Positions 34,315 to 47,609 are shown, counted from the first letter of the stretch. The stretch: DNA of 64,000 nucleotides from Bedellia somnulentella (GCA_963576735.1 OY755189.1:5432622-5496621), one strand, 5' to 3'. A program made the numbers and translations. Notes: generated by a model not told the origin, from the sequence alone.

Positions 34315-34320
34315 AATAAA
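34315..34320 (+). terminator. Candidate Rho1 poly(A) signal
   Basis: AATAAA 422 nt after the Rho1 stop. The convergent NOL9 gene has a minus-strand AATAAA at 34656-34661, leaving about 330 bp between the 3' ends. That gap contains nothing recognised. Confidence 0.45.
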
Positions 34321-34782
34321 ATAGTGATGTGTAATTGAGTAGGATGTTTATTTGACAGAGTGCCACATCTGCGCGGCCTCTCTGTAGCCAAGTGCCTGTC
34401 AGCTCAGCTAAACTGCGTCTCTAAGACGCCCATGTGTAGGGCAGTTATTATTGTAATCCATTATTTGTGTGAAATTTTAACTTCCATATGATACATTGCA
34501 TGCTAATATAATTTATTAGTAATAAACCCCATGTTTTAACAACTTTCTTTTCTAGACTCTTTTTGACTTTTATAAAAATTTAATACAGCATTTATGATTC
34601 AAGGTGTTTAGGATGGGAAATATTTAAGTTAAAGAAATCATCATCTATGTTATGTTTTATTAGTATTGTAAGTACAAAATTATCTTTCAAATATACATGA
34701 ATTAACATAGGTTTCCTTTTATAATTTAGCATTTGGATTTCTATTCCAATTACAATATTTAACTATATATTGGACATTTCAA

Positions 34783-37700
34783 TTAGGCAGACCTGGCCAT
34801 TTTTAAAAACTGTACTGGGTTAAATCGTCGGCGAGGTGAAAGCATCAGTTTCTTCTGATGATCCTGAGAAACAAGGCTGTATGGGATAACAGTGCCTTCT
34901 GGTAGGACTTTCTCTTGACCAGTTATTTCTGGTGCCCAATCTACATACACAAGTGTATTAACCATTGCTAGGACTTTGGCTGATGCCGGAGTTAGTATAT
35001 ACAAAAGCCCCTTGCCCATATCCACACCTCTGACCAATCCTGAAATTACATAACATTATATAGACGTGAAACAAACTAGACATAGAAAAGTATACAAGTC
35101 TTTTTAGTCTAACTAGTGAAAGATAAAAAGATGTGTAGGCAGAGGATCAATCAGTTTTTGAAATTAAAAGCATATATTATATTATGTAGGTTGATTGATC
35201 TAGTTTAATTTATGACTAGCAGTTTTTCCAATTCCATTGTCAATATATTCCTTTGGTTTTGCTGAAAGTGGAAGGAAACACATCTAAGACACAAAAAAAA
35301 ATCATAAAATTATATGGGCTTGATCAAAATATACTTTAAGAAACAGGGTTTTTATGAAATTTTGTCTGATATTACCGTATCCATGGCAGTGGAGGAGATT
35401 ATCATTCAGAGTAAATATTCTTTGGTCATTATTAGTCACATTTTTATAACATAGAGCTAACACCTTCCCATTGATTACTCTCATTACTGTATCTTCGGTC
35501 ATCATAACATTAGAACCCAAGCAAAAATTACTTAAAGGCACCCTGAAATCAAACAAATGATGTTAGAGAAGTATTTTTTGTGATAATATGAATCAGTGAT
35601 TCTAAATTGCAATACATACTCATAAGGTACGATCTCCATAAATTCATTGTCCTTGTGTTTATCTAATAGCTCTCCAAAATAAGCCAAATAATTCAAGTAT
35701 CTTTCATCCTTTGATCCCAAATTGTAATTATGGCCTTTCCCAACAACATCTTTATGTTTGAAAGAGATGAAAAAACCGTAATCGAAGTACTCGGGACAAA
35801 CGACATCAGAAAACATTTTGTCATGTCTGAATTTGTAGTAGAGATTTTTTATATTATGGGCATCGAGTTCCAATGCAAAGTTTTTCTTGGGATTATTGTG
35901 GTTTATTTGGAGCAGGAATGTAGGTTGAATTTTCAATAAAATGAGGGCCATGAGTTTTTGTCCGACAGTATTGCACAGCCCCATCGTATTGACAAGCCAA
36001 GGCATATGTTGATATCGCTCCTCACTGGAACAGTACTCTATTAAGGCGCACACTGCATTAGCGTATCGGTTCAGGTTATCCATAATGTTGATCATACCTA
36101 TGTTTAGACTCCTGAAAGCAAAACGTTTACTAATAAATGGTGTGAGGTGTCTTTATCTACTCGGTACATAGAAATACGCTAAAAATAGACATTAGCGTTT
36201 CTTTTAAAACTGCCACATACGTCATTTTCAAGGGTTTTTCTAGTGAGCTATTATTATGATAGTTGAGTTGACGAGAAATGGGTGTATTGGTGCGATGACG
36301 TCACTATGTGTTATCTGTCCATCTAAACAAACTATACTGCAGTTTGCCTAGTATTCTGAGTGTTATTTACTATCACGATGAAGGCACGATAATGTGGTAA
36401 ACAAATAGATAAAATATTGGTGAAGAAATTGAAATGACGACTATTATTCTCCGAAGGTCCTGGCTTCGATTCCAGCATAGCAGTTAAAGTAAGTAAAGTA
36501 AGTATACGCTGACATTGGGTTATGATATGAGTAAGTATCCGAAATTATGGCAGCTAAAGTGAAAAGCTATTGCATGTGTGTAATGTTTTTGATAGTTACA
36601 TTTTACCTTATATATATCAAGTGCCGGGTTAGAATCGTTAGGAATCGAATAGATTAAGGGTATAGGGACTTTTTAGGCGATGTGGTTGGAGACCGGTCAC
36701 CAACAATTATTTATATGCCATCTTTTCCTCACTCAACTTCTAAAAGCGGCTGAGGAATTTCTCATTCTGAAGCTCTGGCTACCTCGTTTAAGGATTTATA
36801 GCCGTGAGTATATGTATGTAACAAAACCTGGTTAGTGATGGGTTTCAACAAATTTATGAATTTTTGTCAGATTGTATAACCTTTTAATGTTAATTTTGCC
36901 AAATAAATGTCTTTCACTTACTTTACACCTACACGGCAAGCCATGAGATAGTGCTATTGATGTTTTTGAAAATATCCGATATTAAGCTATATACATAAAA
37001 GGCCGACATCAATGTGGATGAGGCTTGAGAGGTTTTTTCAGTATCATACGAAGTGGCAATCGATAGTCTCTGCCTACCCCAATGGGAATTATTGGTGCTG
37101 GTATATGTCAGTACGTTGCATAGGAGAAAGAAAATTATTTTATAGAAAACAGTGATAATTATTTTATGATTTGTTTTCTAACTTCGGTAACATGAAACTT
37201 GAATGTTGAAAATGGGGCTTATAAGGTTCTTTAAAAAAGCACCTATAAGGGTAGAAGAAGAATGTCATGTTACTAAATTCTGATTTTAGATTACAAACAT
37301 CAAAAATCTCTTTAAATAAAATGTCTAAAGGTGCTTTCATGCACGACATTTGTTATCATAGAAAATGTAACTTTAAATAAATCTTATGATTAAGTTTTAG
37401 GCACTTTTTAAATCAGACAGAATAAGGTAAAATGATATCTACACTTTAGTCGTAATAAAGCAACTACGCGATTTTTTCGTAACGATGTCATCAGTCATCA
37501 ATGTCATCATCATCATCTATTACTCTTGCATTGATGGCATCAGTCATGTCTGAAAATATTTCTGACTGTTTATGTTCTATAATTAAGGATTGAGACACTT
37601 TGGAAGTTAAATACATACGTAAAGATACACACGCTGGTAAATACTATTGGGGTAGGTAGAGACTATCGATGCCACATTTTACGATCCTGGCAAACTTCTC

Positions 37701-40700
37701 TAGCTTCGCCTAAAATCATCAATATTTTCATCTAACATCACTCTTTCATCATTTTCGTCTATTCTCTGTTTACATCCTTCATATGCTGTCACCATTAATT
37801 GATTCCCATTGAGGTAGGTAGACCCAGCGACTATCGAACGCCAGTATTGCCACTTTGTACGACCTGATCAAACTTCTCAAGCAAGTTCCGTTTACTTTCA
37901 TCAATCCAAAATTTTCACTTCCAAATAAAATGAAACACCAATCTCACAGCAGAATCTTCTATACGAGTACCTAGAATCTTGAAATTATGTCCAGTAGTGT
38001 CTTTTATTATGTAGGTGAGCACTAAGAAGGGAATTTCAGGAATTCCAACCCTAAGGGGATGAAATAAGGTTGTGAAGTTTCTATGCAACTTTTTCAACTC
38101 TAGGCTTAGAAGTTTGAAAATTGTTGTATAGGTTTTCGATTACACTTTTTAATGATTTGTGTAAGAGAAAGAAAGAAAGGTTTGCCCTAAAGGGGTAAAA
38201 TCTGGGGTTAAGTTGGTATGTAAATTGACTCTTTTCTGTACCTAGAAACTTGATATGTATTTTCTCTAGGGGCTCCTTTTATGATATAAATAAGCATTGC
38301 AAAAGTAATTTCAGGAATTCCTTCCCTAAAGGGGCAAATTAGGGTTCAAAGTTTATATTTATTTTTGGACAACCGTGATAGCTCAGTGGTAAGAACACAG
38401 CTTATCGTGCAGACGACTAGTGTTCTAATCCCAGCTCCGGCCTACAACAAGTTTTCTTTTCTAAAGACATGTGTGTGGTTAATATATCACGGTTGTTAAC
38501 GGTGAGGGAAAACATCGTGAGGAAACCCACATGACAAAGAAGTACATAGTCCTTCCCCCTATCATGTGAGTACACTGTCACATGTACAAGCTAAATGTGG
38601 GTACTCTAAACACCAGGTGTCAATGTCACGTGATGTTCAGAAGTGTTAGTACCTCTGCCAACCCCTTCGGGGGTATACGGTGGAAACGTTTAAGTCTTGA
38701 GAATTTATTTTTTGTGAATGAACTATGTAGGTAAAAGGGACACAATTCTTCCCTAAAGAGGTAAAAATGGGGGCATGTTTTTGGAGACCACTAACCAAAA
38801 ACATTTACTTAAAAAATCTTTTCCCTAACTTTTACTTTTAATCTTTTTACTTGCAAAAGTGGCTGAGGAACTTCTTTTTCCGAAGCTCTGGCTCCCCCTT
38901 CTAGGGGTTTATAGCCATGAGTATATGTATGTAAAATTAGAAGTTTTTTACGTCTCTTAAAAGAAGTTAAGGGTACTGGAATTCCAACTATAGCACACTA
39001 GACCCGCGCAACTTCCTTCGCGCCTGATATATACTATCGTTATAAGCTTCCCAATTTCATAAAACCTTTTCAGTGAGTACCACGAATTACGAAACATCTA
39101 ACTTCCAAAAAAATAACCCTGTTTTTACCTCTTTAGAGTTAATTTAGGTCCCTTCTACCTACAGAGTTTATTTTATATTACATTTTACAATTGAACACAT
39201 ACATACCAACTTTTATACAGCTAAGTCCAGAACTAAGAAAATTTTATACCTGAAGGCGATGAAACTAAAAAAAACTTTTTAAATGATACTGTGATATCAT
39301 AAAAAGAACCTTTATATACAATTTCTAGTTTCTTACTACAGGAATAAGAAAACATAAAATACAATATACTAACCTATTGTAATCCTTTAGGAACAAATTT
39401 TATTACTTTCCCCTACCTACATTAATCGCTACAAAATGTTATCTAAGATTAAGATTCCACTTTTCAAACTTGTAAGTTTAATATTTTCTAAAATTCCCCC
39501 CTTGGTACTTTCTGACATTTCATATAGAACCACTAAACAAAATTACAAAATTCTAGGTACATTTGTATTAGCTGTGTGTTGATCCTAAGTCTGTCATTCA
39601 ATATGCCCTTTATAATAGGTCTTTACCTATGAAATTGCCGTTCTGCAGTACTGGCCATTTCAAATCAAAATAATTTTTGTTTGACTAAGAATTCTAATTT
39701 CAAATTAATTTTATTTTAAAAACATGGAATTCTTTATCCAAAAGTAGTCATGTGTTTATTGATTAGTGTTACGTTTTCATCGCATTTTACGGAGCTAACA
39801 CTACAAACCAACGCACCGCCTGTTATTGGTTTGCTCGCTTCCGTTCTGGAAATTTCGACCTGAAAAATGAACCTCGTGGTCGTCCGAAGACTTTGGTCGA
39901 CAATGACGAATTAAAGGCGATTGTGGAAGCTGATGATACACAATCTACGGCGGAATTAGCAGCAGCTTTCGACGTTAGCGTCAAAACAATACGAGGGCTG
40001 CTATTTATGTATCCGGAACTGGCCACTTACAGAACAATAATTTAAAAAGTAATTACATCATTTAAAAATAGAACTCTTTAGCTTTAGAATACATTTATTT
40101 TTATGTGACTGTCAATTGTTTTCACATCGTAGCGTCATTTTGAAAATTGCGTGTCTTCACCACCATGGATTTAACTCGTGAACATTTTCGTGCCATGATT
40201 TTTTACGATTTTCGGCGTGGTCTAACTCAAAAACAGTGCATCGATCAGCTTACTTCAACTTTTGGGGATGAAGCACCCTCAAAGACCACTGTGTATCACT
40301 GGTTTAGCGAGTTTAATCGTGGACGATCTAAGCTTACTGATGAAATTAAAGAAGGTCGCCCTAAAACGGTCGTTGTACCTCAAAACATCGATGCTGTCCG
40401 GGAACTAATAACTCAAGATCGTCATGTTACATATCGTGAGATAGAGGCATCTCTGGGCATTAGTATGACGAGCATACATAAGATACTTCATGAACATTTA
40501 GCTGTAAAAAAAATTTGCTCCCGTTGGATTCCGCACAACTTGAGTATTGATCAAAAACAGGCTCGTGTCGATTGGTGCAAAGAAATGTTAAAAAAATACA
40601 ACCGTGGTGCGTCAAAAGCTGTTTATAATATCTACACAGGTGACGAATCTTGGATCTACGCTTACGACCCCGAAACTAAGCAGCAGTCCACGGTGTGGGT

Positions 40701-43700
40701 GTTCCAAGATGAGCCGAACCCAACAAAAGTTATTCGTGCAAAAAGCACATTGAAGCAAATGGTCGCTTGTTTTTTTGGTATAAATGGCCATGTAGCTACA
40801 GTGCCTTTAGAGAATCGTAAAACTGTTAATTCGGAGTGGTATACGACCATTTGTTTGCCGGAAGTCTTTGAACAAATAAGAAAGACTAACCGACAACGTA
40901 GAATCATTCTGCATCACGACAATGCTAGCTGTCACAGGTCGGCCGTCACAACTCAGTTTTTAGAAGCTCAAAAGATCGAATTGACAGGTCATCCGCCGTA
41001 CAGCCCTGATTTGGCACCCAATGATTTTTATTTATTTCCAAATGTGAAGAAAAAATTACGTGGTCAACGTTTTTCGAGCCGCGAAGAGGCAGTCGATGCG
41101 TTCAAAATGCACGTTTTGGAGATACCTCAGTCTGAGTGGAAAAAGTGCTATGAAAATTGGTTTCAACGCATGCAAAAGTGTATAGATCTGAGCGGCGAAT
41201 ATTTTGAGAAGCAATAAAACCATATTAATTGATATATGTTTGTTTCTTTTTTTTATTCCGGATACATAAATAGCAGCCCTCGTATTGGTCCATTTGCGTC
41301 AAATTGGCAAGGTAAAAAAGCTTGACAAATGGGTGCCCCACGAACTCAATGATCGCCAGCGCGAAGTACGCGTCGAGACGTGCCTTGCACTGCTCAACAG
41401 ACACACAAATGAAGGAATTTTGAACCGCATTGTTACCTGCGACGAAAAATGGATTCTGTTCGCAAGCGCTCAGCAAGTTGGTTGGATCCTGGTTCAGCAT
41501 CTAAACAGTGCCCTAAACGAAAACTTACCCCTAGAAAAGTGATGCTCACTGTTTGGTGGTCTAGCGCCGGTGTGATTCATCACAGCTTCTTACCAAACGG
41601 GGTGAGCATTACTGCAGATGTGTACTGTGAAGAACTGAACACAATGATGGAGAAGCTGGCACATCTCCAACCAGCATTGATCAATCGCTCGTCTCTGCTG
41701 CTCCTGCACGACAACGCGCGACCTCATACTGCACAGCAGACGGTCTCCAAGTTGCAAGAACTGGGGTTGGAAGCTCTCCATCATCTACCGTACTCACCAG
41801 ACCTTGCGCCTACAGACTTCTACTTTTTCTAGAATTTGGATAACTTCTTGGCGGGAAAAAAATTTAATACCCGAGAGGCAGTACAAAATGCCTTTAAGAA
41901 TTTGTTGCCTCCCGTCCAGCTGATTTCTTCAAGAAGGGCATCAATAAACTGCCACTGCGTTGGCAAAGATGCATTGATTGCATGGGTGATTACTTCAATT
42001 AATACAATTAAAAAATACAAGAAAAAAATTAGTTTATATTTTTTCATACAAAATGGCAATTTCGTAGGTAAAGACCTAATATAAATACATATAAAGATAA
42101 ATATAATAAAACTCTGCTAAATTTGCAACTTACTTATCTGGAGTTGTTAAATGTGTAAAATTGGGTCCAAGCAGTGGTTTTGTGACAGTGACCGCTGACA
42201 AGCAACCAGCCACAGTAAACTCGCACTGTCCAGGGTCTAGGTCAATGACCAGTACAGGACCACAGGAAAGCAGGTGGTTCACATAGTACCGTAAGAAAGT
42301 AGACTTTCCACTGCTTTTACCACCACAGATTACACCACGGATATTCTTATCTGAAAATATGTTTTGTTCATGAGCATACTAACAGGGGTTTTAGTATTAG
42401 TGCATTTCTGAAATTTGTAGAGACCGGACTTCTGAACCATTTTTAAGAGGAAGTTGCAGCTATGATCCTAACAATTGAGATTTTAAAAAAACATCAAGCA
42501 CAGTTTTAAAAATTGGGTAAAATATTTCTCTGTATTTACTTACTTAGGCCAAAGTTTAATAAATCACGCCAAACATCATTTTCTTCAAAACACCTCCAAG
42601 GTCTTGTCAGGTACAGAGAACATTCTAACAGTTCTGATGCTCTTTTGAAGCAGTTGTCAATATTTTTACTTAACCTACTAAATAAGTTTGTAACAAAATA
42701 TTTATCAATAAAATCCATTTTCCTTGATTCATATCTAGATAATAAAAGAACAGCATCATTATCACCAAGGGTGGTAACAATTTCTTCAGTGTCAGCTACT
42801 GAGACGCCAGAGCTAGTCAGTTTAGCAAAAAGACCATAATAATTGTTCTTATGCTCTCGACTTTTTATACTAAGAGCAAAATTTGTATGTGGAGCATAAA
42901 GCTCAGATGGTTGCTGCAATATATTCCCAAAGATTTCAACAACACCACCTAAAGGTGTTACAGTAACTTTTCCATGCATATAGATTTCTGCAGGATACTT
43001 TATAACAAGTATACAACATTTTGATTTCTTGGCTGTGAAATAAACTTTGACTGGGCTTGAAAAACTTGTATCCAGCTCAACATCGGAAAGCTCTGTTTCT
43101 TCTTGATTCTCAACATTAACAGTGTCATACTGACTGAAATTTGAAACATTATTCCAATCACTTGCATTTAAAATATTACTAGCCTCCATGTCAGACATAT
43201 CCATATTATCACTTGAATTATTTAAACTTAAGTTAAAATCTGGTTCTTTTAAGACATCATCATTATTGAGCATAGTTAATTTATTTGAAAAGATATCTGT
43301 TGCACTGTTAGCTTGCAGTATAGGTAATTCGGCTGGTGTTTGTTTGATAGTGGGACTGCAGCAGGTATCTAGTATATCAGGGGGCTCCACACTTAAATCA
43401 TCAGTAGCAGTTATTGAAACATATTGTGGAGACTGAGGTTCATCAGGCAAACTATCATCAAATGATAAATCATCATATAAACTAGCTGGACTTACACTAC
43501 CATTTGTAAAATCAATTATATTAAGTTGCTTCATCATTTCTACATTCGGAATATATTTGGTTTCATCTGTCTCAACCTTTCTTTTATTTATCTTTGACTT
43601 ATCTGATTTTCCAGGGGTATTTTCTTTGTTTAATTTTTCAAGTATTTTTTGTGCTAGTTCACCCTTTTCATCAAACATTTCAGAATCGGAGTCAGGCTCA

Positions 43701-44155
43701 GTGGTATCATGATCACTAGATCCTTCCGATGTAACTTGTGTTATACTGCTAAGATCATCGGATGCTGATAGAGAATTTGAATGCTCATCAGTTAGCGAAT
43801 CGGAAGATGACGATGCACCAGAAGAGAGTACAGGTGGTTTATCGTGTTTAACTTTTGGTTTTTTAGAGTTAATGCATGAATCACTGGGATTTTCAGGAGA
43901 GCACAACCTTTTATCTATAATTGCAGGCACTTCTTGTGAATCAGAACTATCTGTTGGGTCCAAATAACCACTAAGTGAAATACTCTCATCAAAATTCATT
44001 TCATCTTCCGCTGATTTTTTTATCACTTCAGTGTCATTATTTTTATACCCAGTAAGCATTTGCTTCAATTTTCTTTTCATATTTGCCTCAGCATGAATAT
44101 CTTTACTTGATTTTCCTTTTTGGTTCAAAACGTGCGCTTTCTCGAAGAATTCCAT
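34783..44155 (-). CDS. NOL9: Polynucleotide 5'-hydroxyl-kinase NOL9 (Grc3)
   Basis: Nucleolar kinase that phosphorylates 5'-hydroxyl RNA ends during ITS2 removal from pre-rRNA (family knowledge). Exons in coding order: 44155-42544, 42350-42134, 36111-35620, 35542-35376, 35039-34783 (TAA). Phases agree at every junction, giving 914 residues. The N-terminal ~360 residues (KRKLKQ, then Ser/Asp/Glu-rich) look disordered. KVYFTAKKSKCCILVI...HGKVTVTPLGG begins the folded part. The P-loop GGKSSGKST is in exon 2, followed by DLDPGQCEFT and GPNFTHLTTP. PWLVNTMG is in exon 3. The last exon carries RGVDMGKGLLYILTP. Intron 2 (36112-42133) is 6 kb and packed with repeats, including nested mariners. Confidence 0.93.
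36618..36830 (+). repeat. SINE family A copy
   Basis: Head eroded. It retains GATGTGGTTGGAGACC and ends GAGTATATGTATG. In NOL9 intron 2. Confidence 0.65.
37025..37115 (+). mobile_element. LINE family R 3' fragment
   Basis: GAAGTGGCAATCGATAGTC...CCTACCCCAATGGGAATTA matches the reverse complement of 55690-55770. This copy points in the plus direction. Confidence 0.5.
37615..37925 (-). mobile_element. LINE family R 3' fragment (two pieces)
   Basis: Two tandem matches to the LINE end at 55690-55800 (GGTAGGTAGAGACTATCGA and GAGGTAGGTAGACCC). In NOL9 intron 2. Confidence 0.5.
37915..38345 (-). repeat. Old repeat, inverted relative of 27220-27720
   Basis: The phrases AATTTCAGGAATTCC, CCTAAAGGGG and GTGTCTTTTATTATGTA match the UFSP1-intron copy in reverse. 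A further stretch at 38940-39600 shows the same vocabulary. Type unknown. Confidence 0.4.
38366..38690 (+). repeat. tRNA-derived SINE, family B copy
   Basis: The head ACCGTGATAGCTCAGTGGTA (box A) and GTTCTAATCCC (box B) is followed by the same body as at 1194-1559: ATCACGGTTGTTAACGGTGA, GTCACGTGATGTTCAGAAG and CCAACCCCTTCGG. Confidence 0.8.
38783..38932 (+). repeat. SINE family A, 3' part
   Basis: From TTTTGGAGACCACTAACC to GAGTATATGTATG. Confidence 0.6.
39992..41282 (+). mobile_element. Intact mariner transposon nested in a mariner
   Basis: 1291 bp, TA duplications at 39990-39991 and 41283-41284. The two inverted repeats start CGAGGGCTGCTATTTATGTA and are identical for about 27 bp. It carries one uninterrupted transposase gene, suggesting recent transposition. 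Confidence 0.93.
40165..41217 (+). CDS. mariner transposase, intact (DD34D)
   Basis: A 350-residue cut-and-paste transposase of the usual mariner length. The N-terminal paired-type helix-turn-helix begins MDLTREHFRAMIFYDFRRGL. Conserved blocks: WVFQDEP (as in WVPHEL-type linkers), GDESWIYAYDP with the first Asp, HHDNASCHRS with the second, and YSPDLAPNDFYLFP with the third, 34 residues later. The ATG at 40165 sits in an ACCACC context. Six upstream in-frame codons (from 40147) are less likely. Its codon use and open frame contrast with the surrounding pseudogene. Confidence 0.93.
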   Translation: MDLTREHFRAMIFYDFRRGLTQKQCIDQLTSTFGDEAPSKTTVYHWFSEFNRGRSKLTDEIKEGRPKTVVVPQNIDAVRELITQDRHVTYREIEASLGISMTSIHKILHEHLAVKKICSRWIPHNLSIDQKQARVDWCKEMLKKYNRGASKAVYNIYTGDESWIYAYDPETKQQSTVWVFQDEPNPTKVIRAKSTLKQMVACFFGINGHVATVPLENRKTVNSEWYTTICLPEVFEQIRKTNRQRRIILHHDNASCHRSAVTTQFLEAQKIELTGHPPYSPDLAPNDFYLFPNVKKKLRGQRFSSREEAVDAFKMHVLEIPQSEWKKCYENWFQRMQKCIDLSGEYFEKQ

Positions 44156-45829
44156 GATTAAAATTATACTGACACAGAGTAAATATTTTAATTATCAGAG
44201 AAAAAACTACTGCAATGAACTGGAATAGTATTCTGAAATAATTAAATTATAAAGTAATGCGAATAGCGCTAAATTAATATAAATAACCAAATTCCAGCGG
44301 GCGATCCCATTTCAAATACAAGTCAAATCAATCAAAAATATCAAAAATCAAAATCACACAAGTTCAATACTCAAAACGTGAAAGTGACATTATTGACAAT
44401 ACACTTATATTTTGTAGAGTTCTCATGTGTGACAATTATCACCAGTATCAAAACAGACAAGTCCGTGTTGGCTCATTCACCATTCTTTTTAAAACTTCTA
44501 ACGGCTAAGTTATATCCATTAAATATTAGTAGTACCGTTATATCTGTGGTTAGGGTGATAGTGTGGCCAGGCTAAGAGTTTCCATGCGCGATTGAATCCG
44601 TAAAGTGAGGATTAGTAAAAGAACCCGGGTGACCGACAGCCTATAGTAGCAAATCTTATGTGGCAATGGCCTCGACTGTTGTGGAGTGGTGGCCACGACT
44701 TAGACGATGTGGATAGGCCTACCGACGACCGACACTTTTGGATTTATCGAATATATCCATGTACATTCACTTAGCTAAGTCAAATCTTTATCTTCGTTGC
44801 GTTATAGATTTGAAGAGGAGACCTCCACAAGTCAGTAAATATGTAAGCAACGCCATTGGTATAAGTGAGATCCTTATATCTTATCCCTCACTTACCTATT
44901 ATTATTAGTTTCCAATGATACTAATCTATGTAAGTTTCATAATATTTATAGCGTTGCATATTAAACATGAATGACAGAGATTACAAAAACCTTAAATATT
45001 GGCCTGGTAGTGCTGGCATACTGCCACTACCCCTTTCTACTCACGGGTGTCGTAAGAGGCGAATAAGGGTATGGGGCTTTTTAAGTAGTTTTTGGGCGAA
45101 TCGGTTGGAGACCCATCACCAACAATACTTTGTCTCTTAACATCTTTACCCTTATCAAAATCCAAATGTGGCTGCGGAGTGCTATTAAGCTCTGGCTACT
45201 CCTTTTTGGGATTTATGGCCATGAGTTTATGTATGTATGTTAAATATTGGAAGAATAACATCATCCGTGCAAAGCCGGGGCTTTTGAATGCAGGACGCCG
45301 CCATAAACTATCTTTGATATCGTTTACGTAAAGCGATACCTACAAGTTCTTCTTAACATTACTTTTTAAACTGGACAGGGCAGGCCTGTCGCTGCTATAT
45401 ACGGTCAAGGTAAAGTGTAACTCAAATATACGCGTTTCTATACAGGTTTTTTGCTCACCGACATCAATCTTGATAAATGAACCTTGCATAAAGCTTTACA
45501 CAATCGCACCTAATGGCGTGAGTCTATGTATGTATAATGGAGGTGTAGGCCATATGATCCTGCATGGAAGACCTTGCTCTACCAACAGTCATAAAGGATT
45601 TACGGATAGGCTTTATTGTTGTATTGTGAACGGGGTATGTTTTCCGCAAGTCGACGTCTGCTAAGCGCGTATTTTGCGTGACAAGGGAATGGCACTACTC
45701 TAGCCATCCCAGCTCACTTAGAAACAGCGAACTATTAAACTATAGAAATGTAACTCGCTAAATTTTGTGTACCTTTTCCCGAAGTGTTCTTGTGGGCGGG
45801 GCTTACTCGAAGTATATTTTCGGCATTTA
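44156..45829. other. NOL9 upstream region
   Basis: No further gene recognised. The first 400 bp should hold the NOL9 promoter. A SINE A copy lies at 44999-45240. Confidence 0.5.
44999..45240 (+). repeat. SINE family A copy
   Basis: GCCTGGTAGTGCTGGCATAC through GAGTTTATGTATGTATGT. Moderately diverged. Confidence 0.65.
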
Positions 45830-47217
45830 GTACTCAGTAGGCTTGGGTAGATCCAGCTCCGCGAGGGGATTCGAATCACCAGGTTCAGGCTCAGTTCCGG
45901 TACTGAATCCTCTTAACCGGGCCGGACCGCTTATCGAATCCGGCTCGGTTAAGAAATTCGGAACTGAATCAAACAACCAAAAAATACCACGCTTACTTCG
46001 CGGAACGTAACGATTGCTGTTGACATACATGTAAAAATCAATTAACTCATATGTATAATGATTCTGTTTGTGTACAGGCTAGGTTCGCTAACATATAAAT
46101 ATCCATATGTAAAAAAAAATATATATTTAGAAACATCTTAACAATATCTACACATAAATATATGCAAATCAGAAAGTGACACAACATAAAACACTATCAT
46201 ATTTATAATATTACTACAAACACCATTATTTATGAAAAGATTGATAAATCTATTAAACGAAATTGGCAAACAAAGAACAAAAAAGGACAACTCTCTTTTT
46301 GTCTCTGTCTCCCGAGTTCAAATTGTATTACATTCTTGTCTCGCTCTCACATTCAGCAAGCAAAGCAAATGTAACGGTAATAATTGAACCGATCCTGAAC
46401 CTGATGCCTGAGCCTGTTGTTCGAAAACAATAAAACCGAGCCGGTGCGGAGCGGCCCGGTTAAGCGAACCTGCACCTGATAAGAAAGAGTGGGGCCGGTT
46501 AGGCCAATCAGGCTCACGCAGGGATTCGAATCATTTGAATCCACCGAGCCGGACCTACCAGTGTTGCCAACGAAGGCGATTTTTCGCCATTTAGGCTACT
46601 CAGATTGGAAAACGGCGACCAAAAAATCGTAAAGGCGACTGGTCGCCTTTTAGGCTACTTGAAAAAGATTAAGTTTACTTTAATTTACAATCGAATTACA
46701 ACACAAATAAGCACAAAAAAAAAATCTACATAAAAAGATATACGACGATCGAGATAAAAAGATGGTAAACCCCTTCACCCATATTGAACGTTTTATCTCT
46801 AAATACCTCCGAGATCATGTTGGAACTACTGTGAAAATATCACAGATGGAGTTGCGAATATTTAGTTTGGAATCTACCGATTATTCGAATCAGTATGTTA
46901 ATTAGAACTATTTGAATCAGTATTTTTATCCGCTTAACCTTTAAAAGCCTTATACACGATCACTTTCCGACCGCGGGGAAGTCTGTTGTTCATACCAATA
47001 CTTGGTTGATTTCAACGGCCTTGGTCAGAATAGCATCTGCTCCGATTGAACTGCTCAAGTTGATTCTAACCACCGACCGTGTAGAACAAATATAAAGATT
47101 GGTTGTTGCGACCAAGGACACATGGTCACGCAAAATTTAAAATCTTTTATTTCCTTAACTTTAAAATACAGTACACTAACAATAAACACGTTTTGATACT
47201 ACTAATAAATAAAGGAA

Positions 47218-47305
47218 GGAAAAACTTCGACACAGGCGGGAATCGAACCCGCGACCTCGAGTATACAATCCCGTCGCTCTGCCAATTGAGCTATCATGTC
47301 AATGG
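47218..47305 (-). repeat. tRNA-like SINE head, family C
   Basis: On the minus strand it reads ATGATAGCTCAATTGGCAGAG (D-arm and box A) and GCGGGTTCGATTCCCGC (perfect T-arm, box B), ending CTGTGTCG. The acceptor stem pairs in 4-6 of 7 positions, but the anticodon stem does not form well. It is therefore a SINE head or tRNA pseudogene rather than a working tRNA. An inverted tail fragment lies at 47408-47490. Confidence 0.6.
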
Positions 47306-47609
47306 CTGCCAGCGCGAAATTCTTCTATCCTTTGTTTCTTTTACACTTTAAAGTAGTGTTTGCAAAAATTTTAAAAAATTGAATATTAAAAATATCTGAG
47401 GTAGGGAACGCAAGTTCAAGTTTTTCTTTCCTTTATTTATTATTAATAATCCCCACATGAGGTTTTCATTAACAAAAACATTCAAATTACGTTTTGATAC
47501 TTTTATTTTCTTTAAATAACTTCAGACTCTAGTTTAAACGACTTGTAGGTTTAAGTGTGAAGTACTGATTTTATTGTATGTACAGGAAGTTAAAATATAA
47601 TACATAAGT

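Larger units (their letters stand above)
39790..42000 (+). pseudogene. mariner transposase pseudogene, split by nested insertion
   Basis: The left piece (39790-39989) encodes RTAYWFARFRSGNFDL-like helix-turn-helix sequence and NEPRGRPKTLVDNDELKA. The right piece (41285 onwards) continues LRQIGKVKKLDKWVPHEL, CDEKWI (first Asp), a frameshift near 41450-41480, then LLLHDNARPHTAQQ (second Asp) and YSPDLAPTDFY (third Asp, DD34D). A TAG stop follows at 41830. It was already dead or decaying, independently of the insertion. Confidence 0.85.
39618..42076 (+). mobile_element. Older mariner transposon, host of a nested mariner
   Basis: The inverted ends begin GGTCTTTACCTAYGAAATTG and are flanked by TA (39616-39617, 42077-42078). 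The body is split at a TA (39990-39991) by a younger mariner at 39992-41282. Without the insert the element is about 1.17 kb. Its transposase is decayed. Confidence 0.85.

Noticed and set aside
46080..46340. Weak open frames in AT-rich sequence between NOL9 and the hAT nest
   Set aside because: Short, low-complexity and inside the TAGG-ended element. No recognisable protein.
47218..47305. Functional tRNA gene on the minus strand
   Set aside because: The T-arm is perfect, but the anticodon stem does not pair and the acceptor has mismatches. The flanks match the SINE C body.
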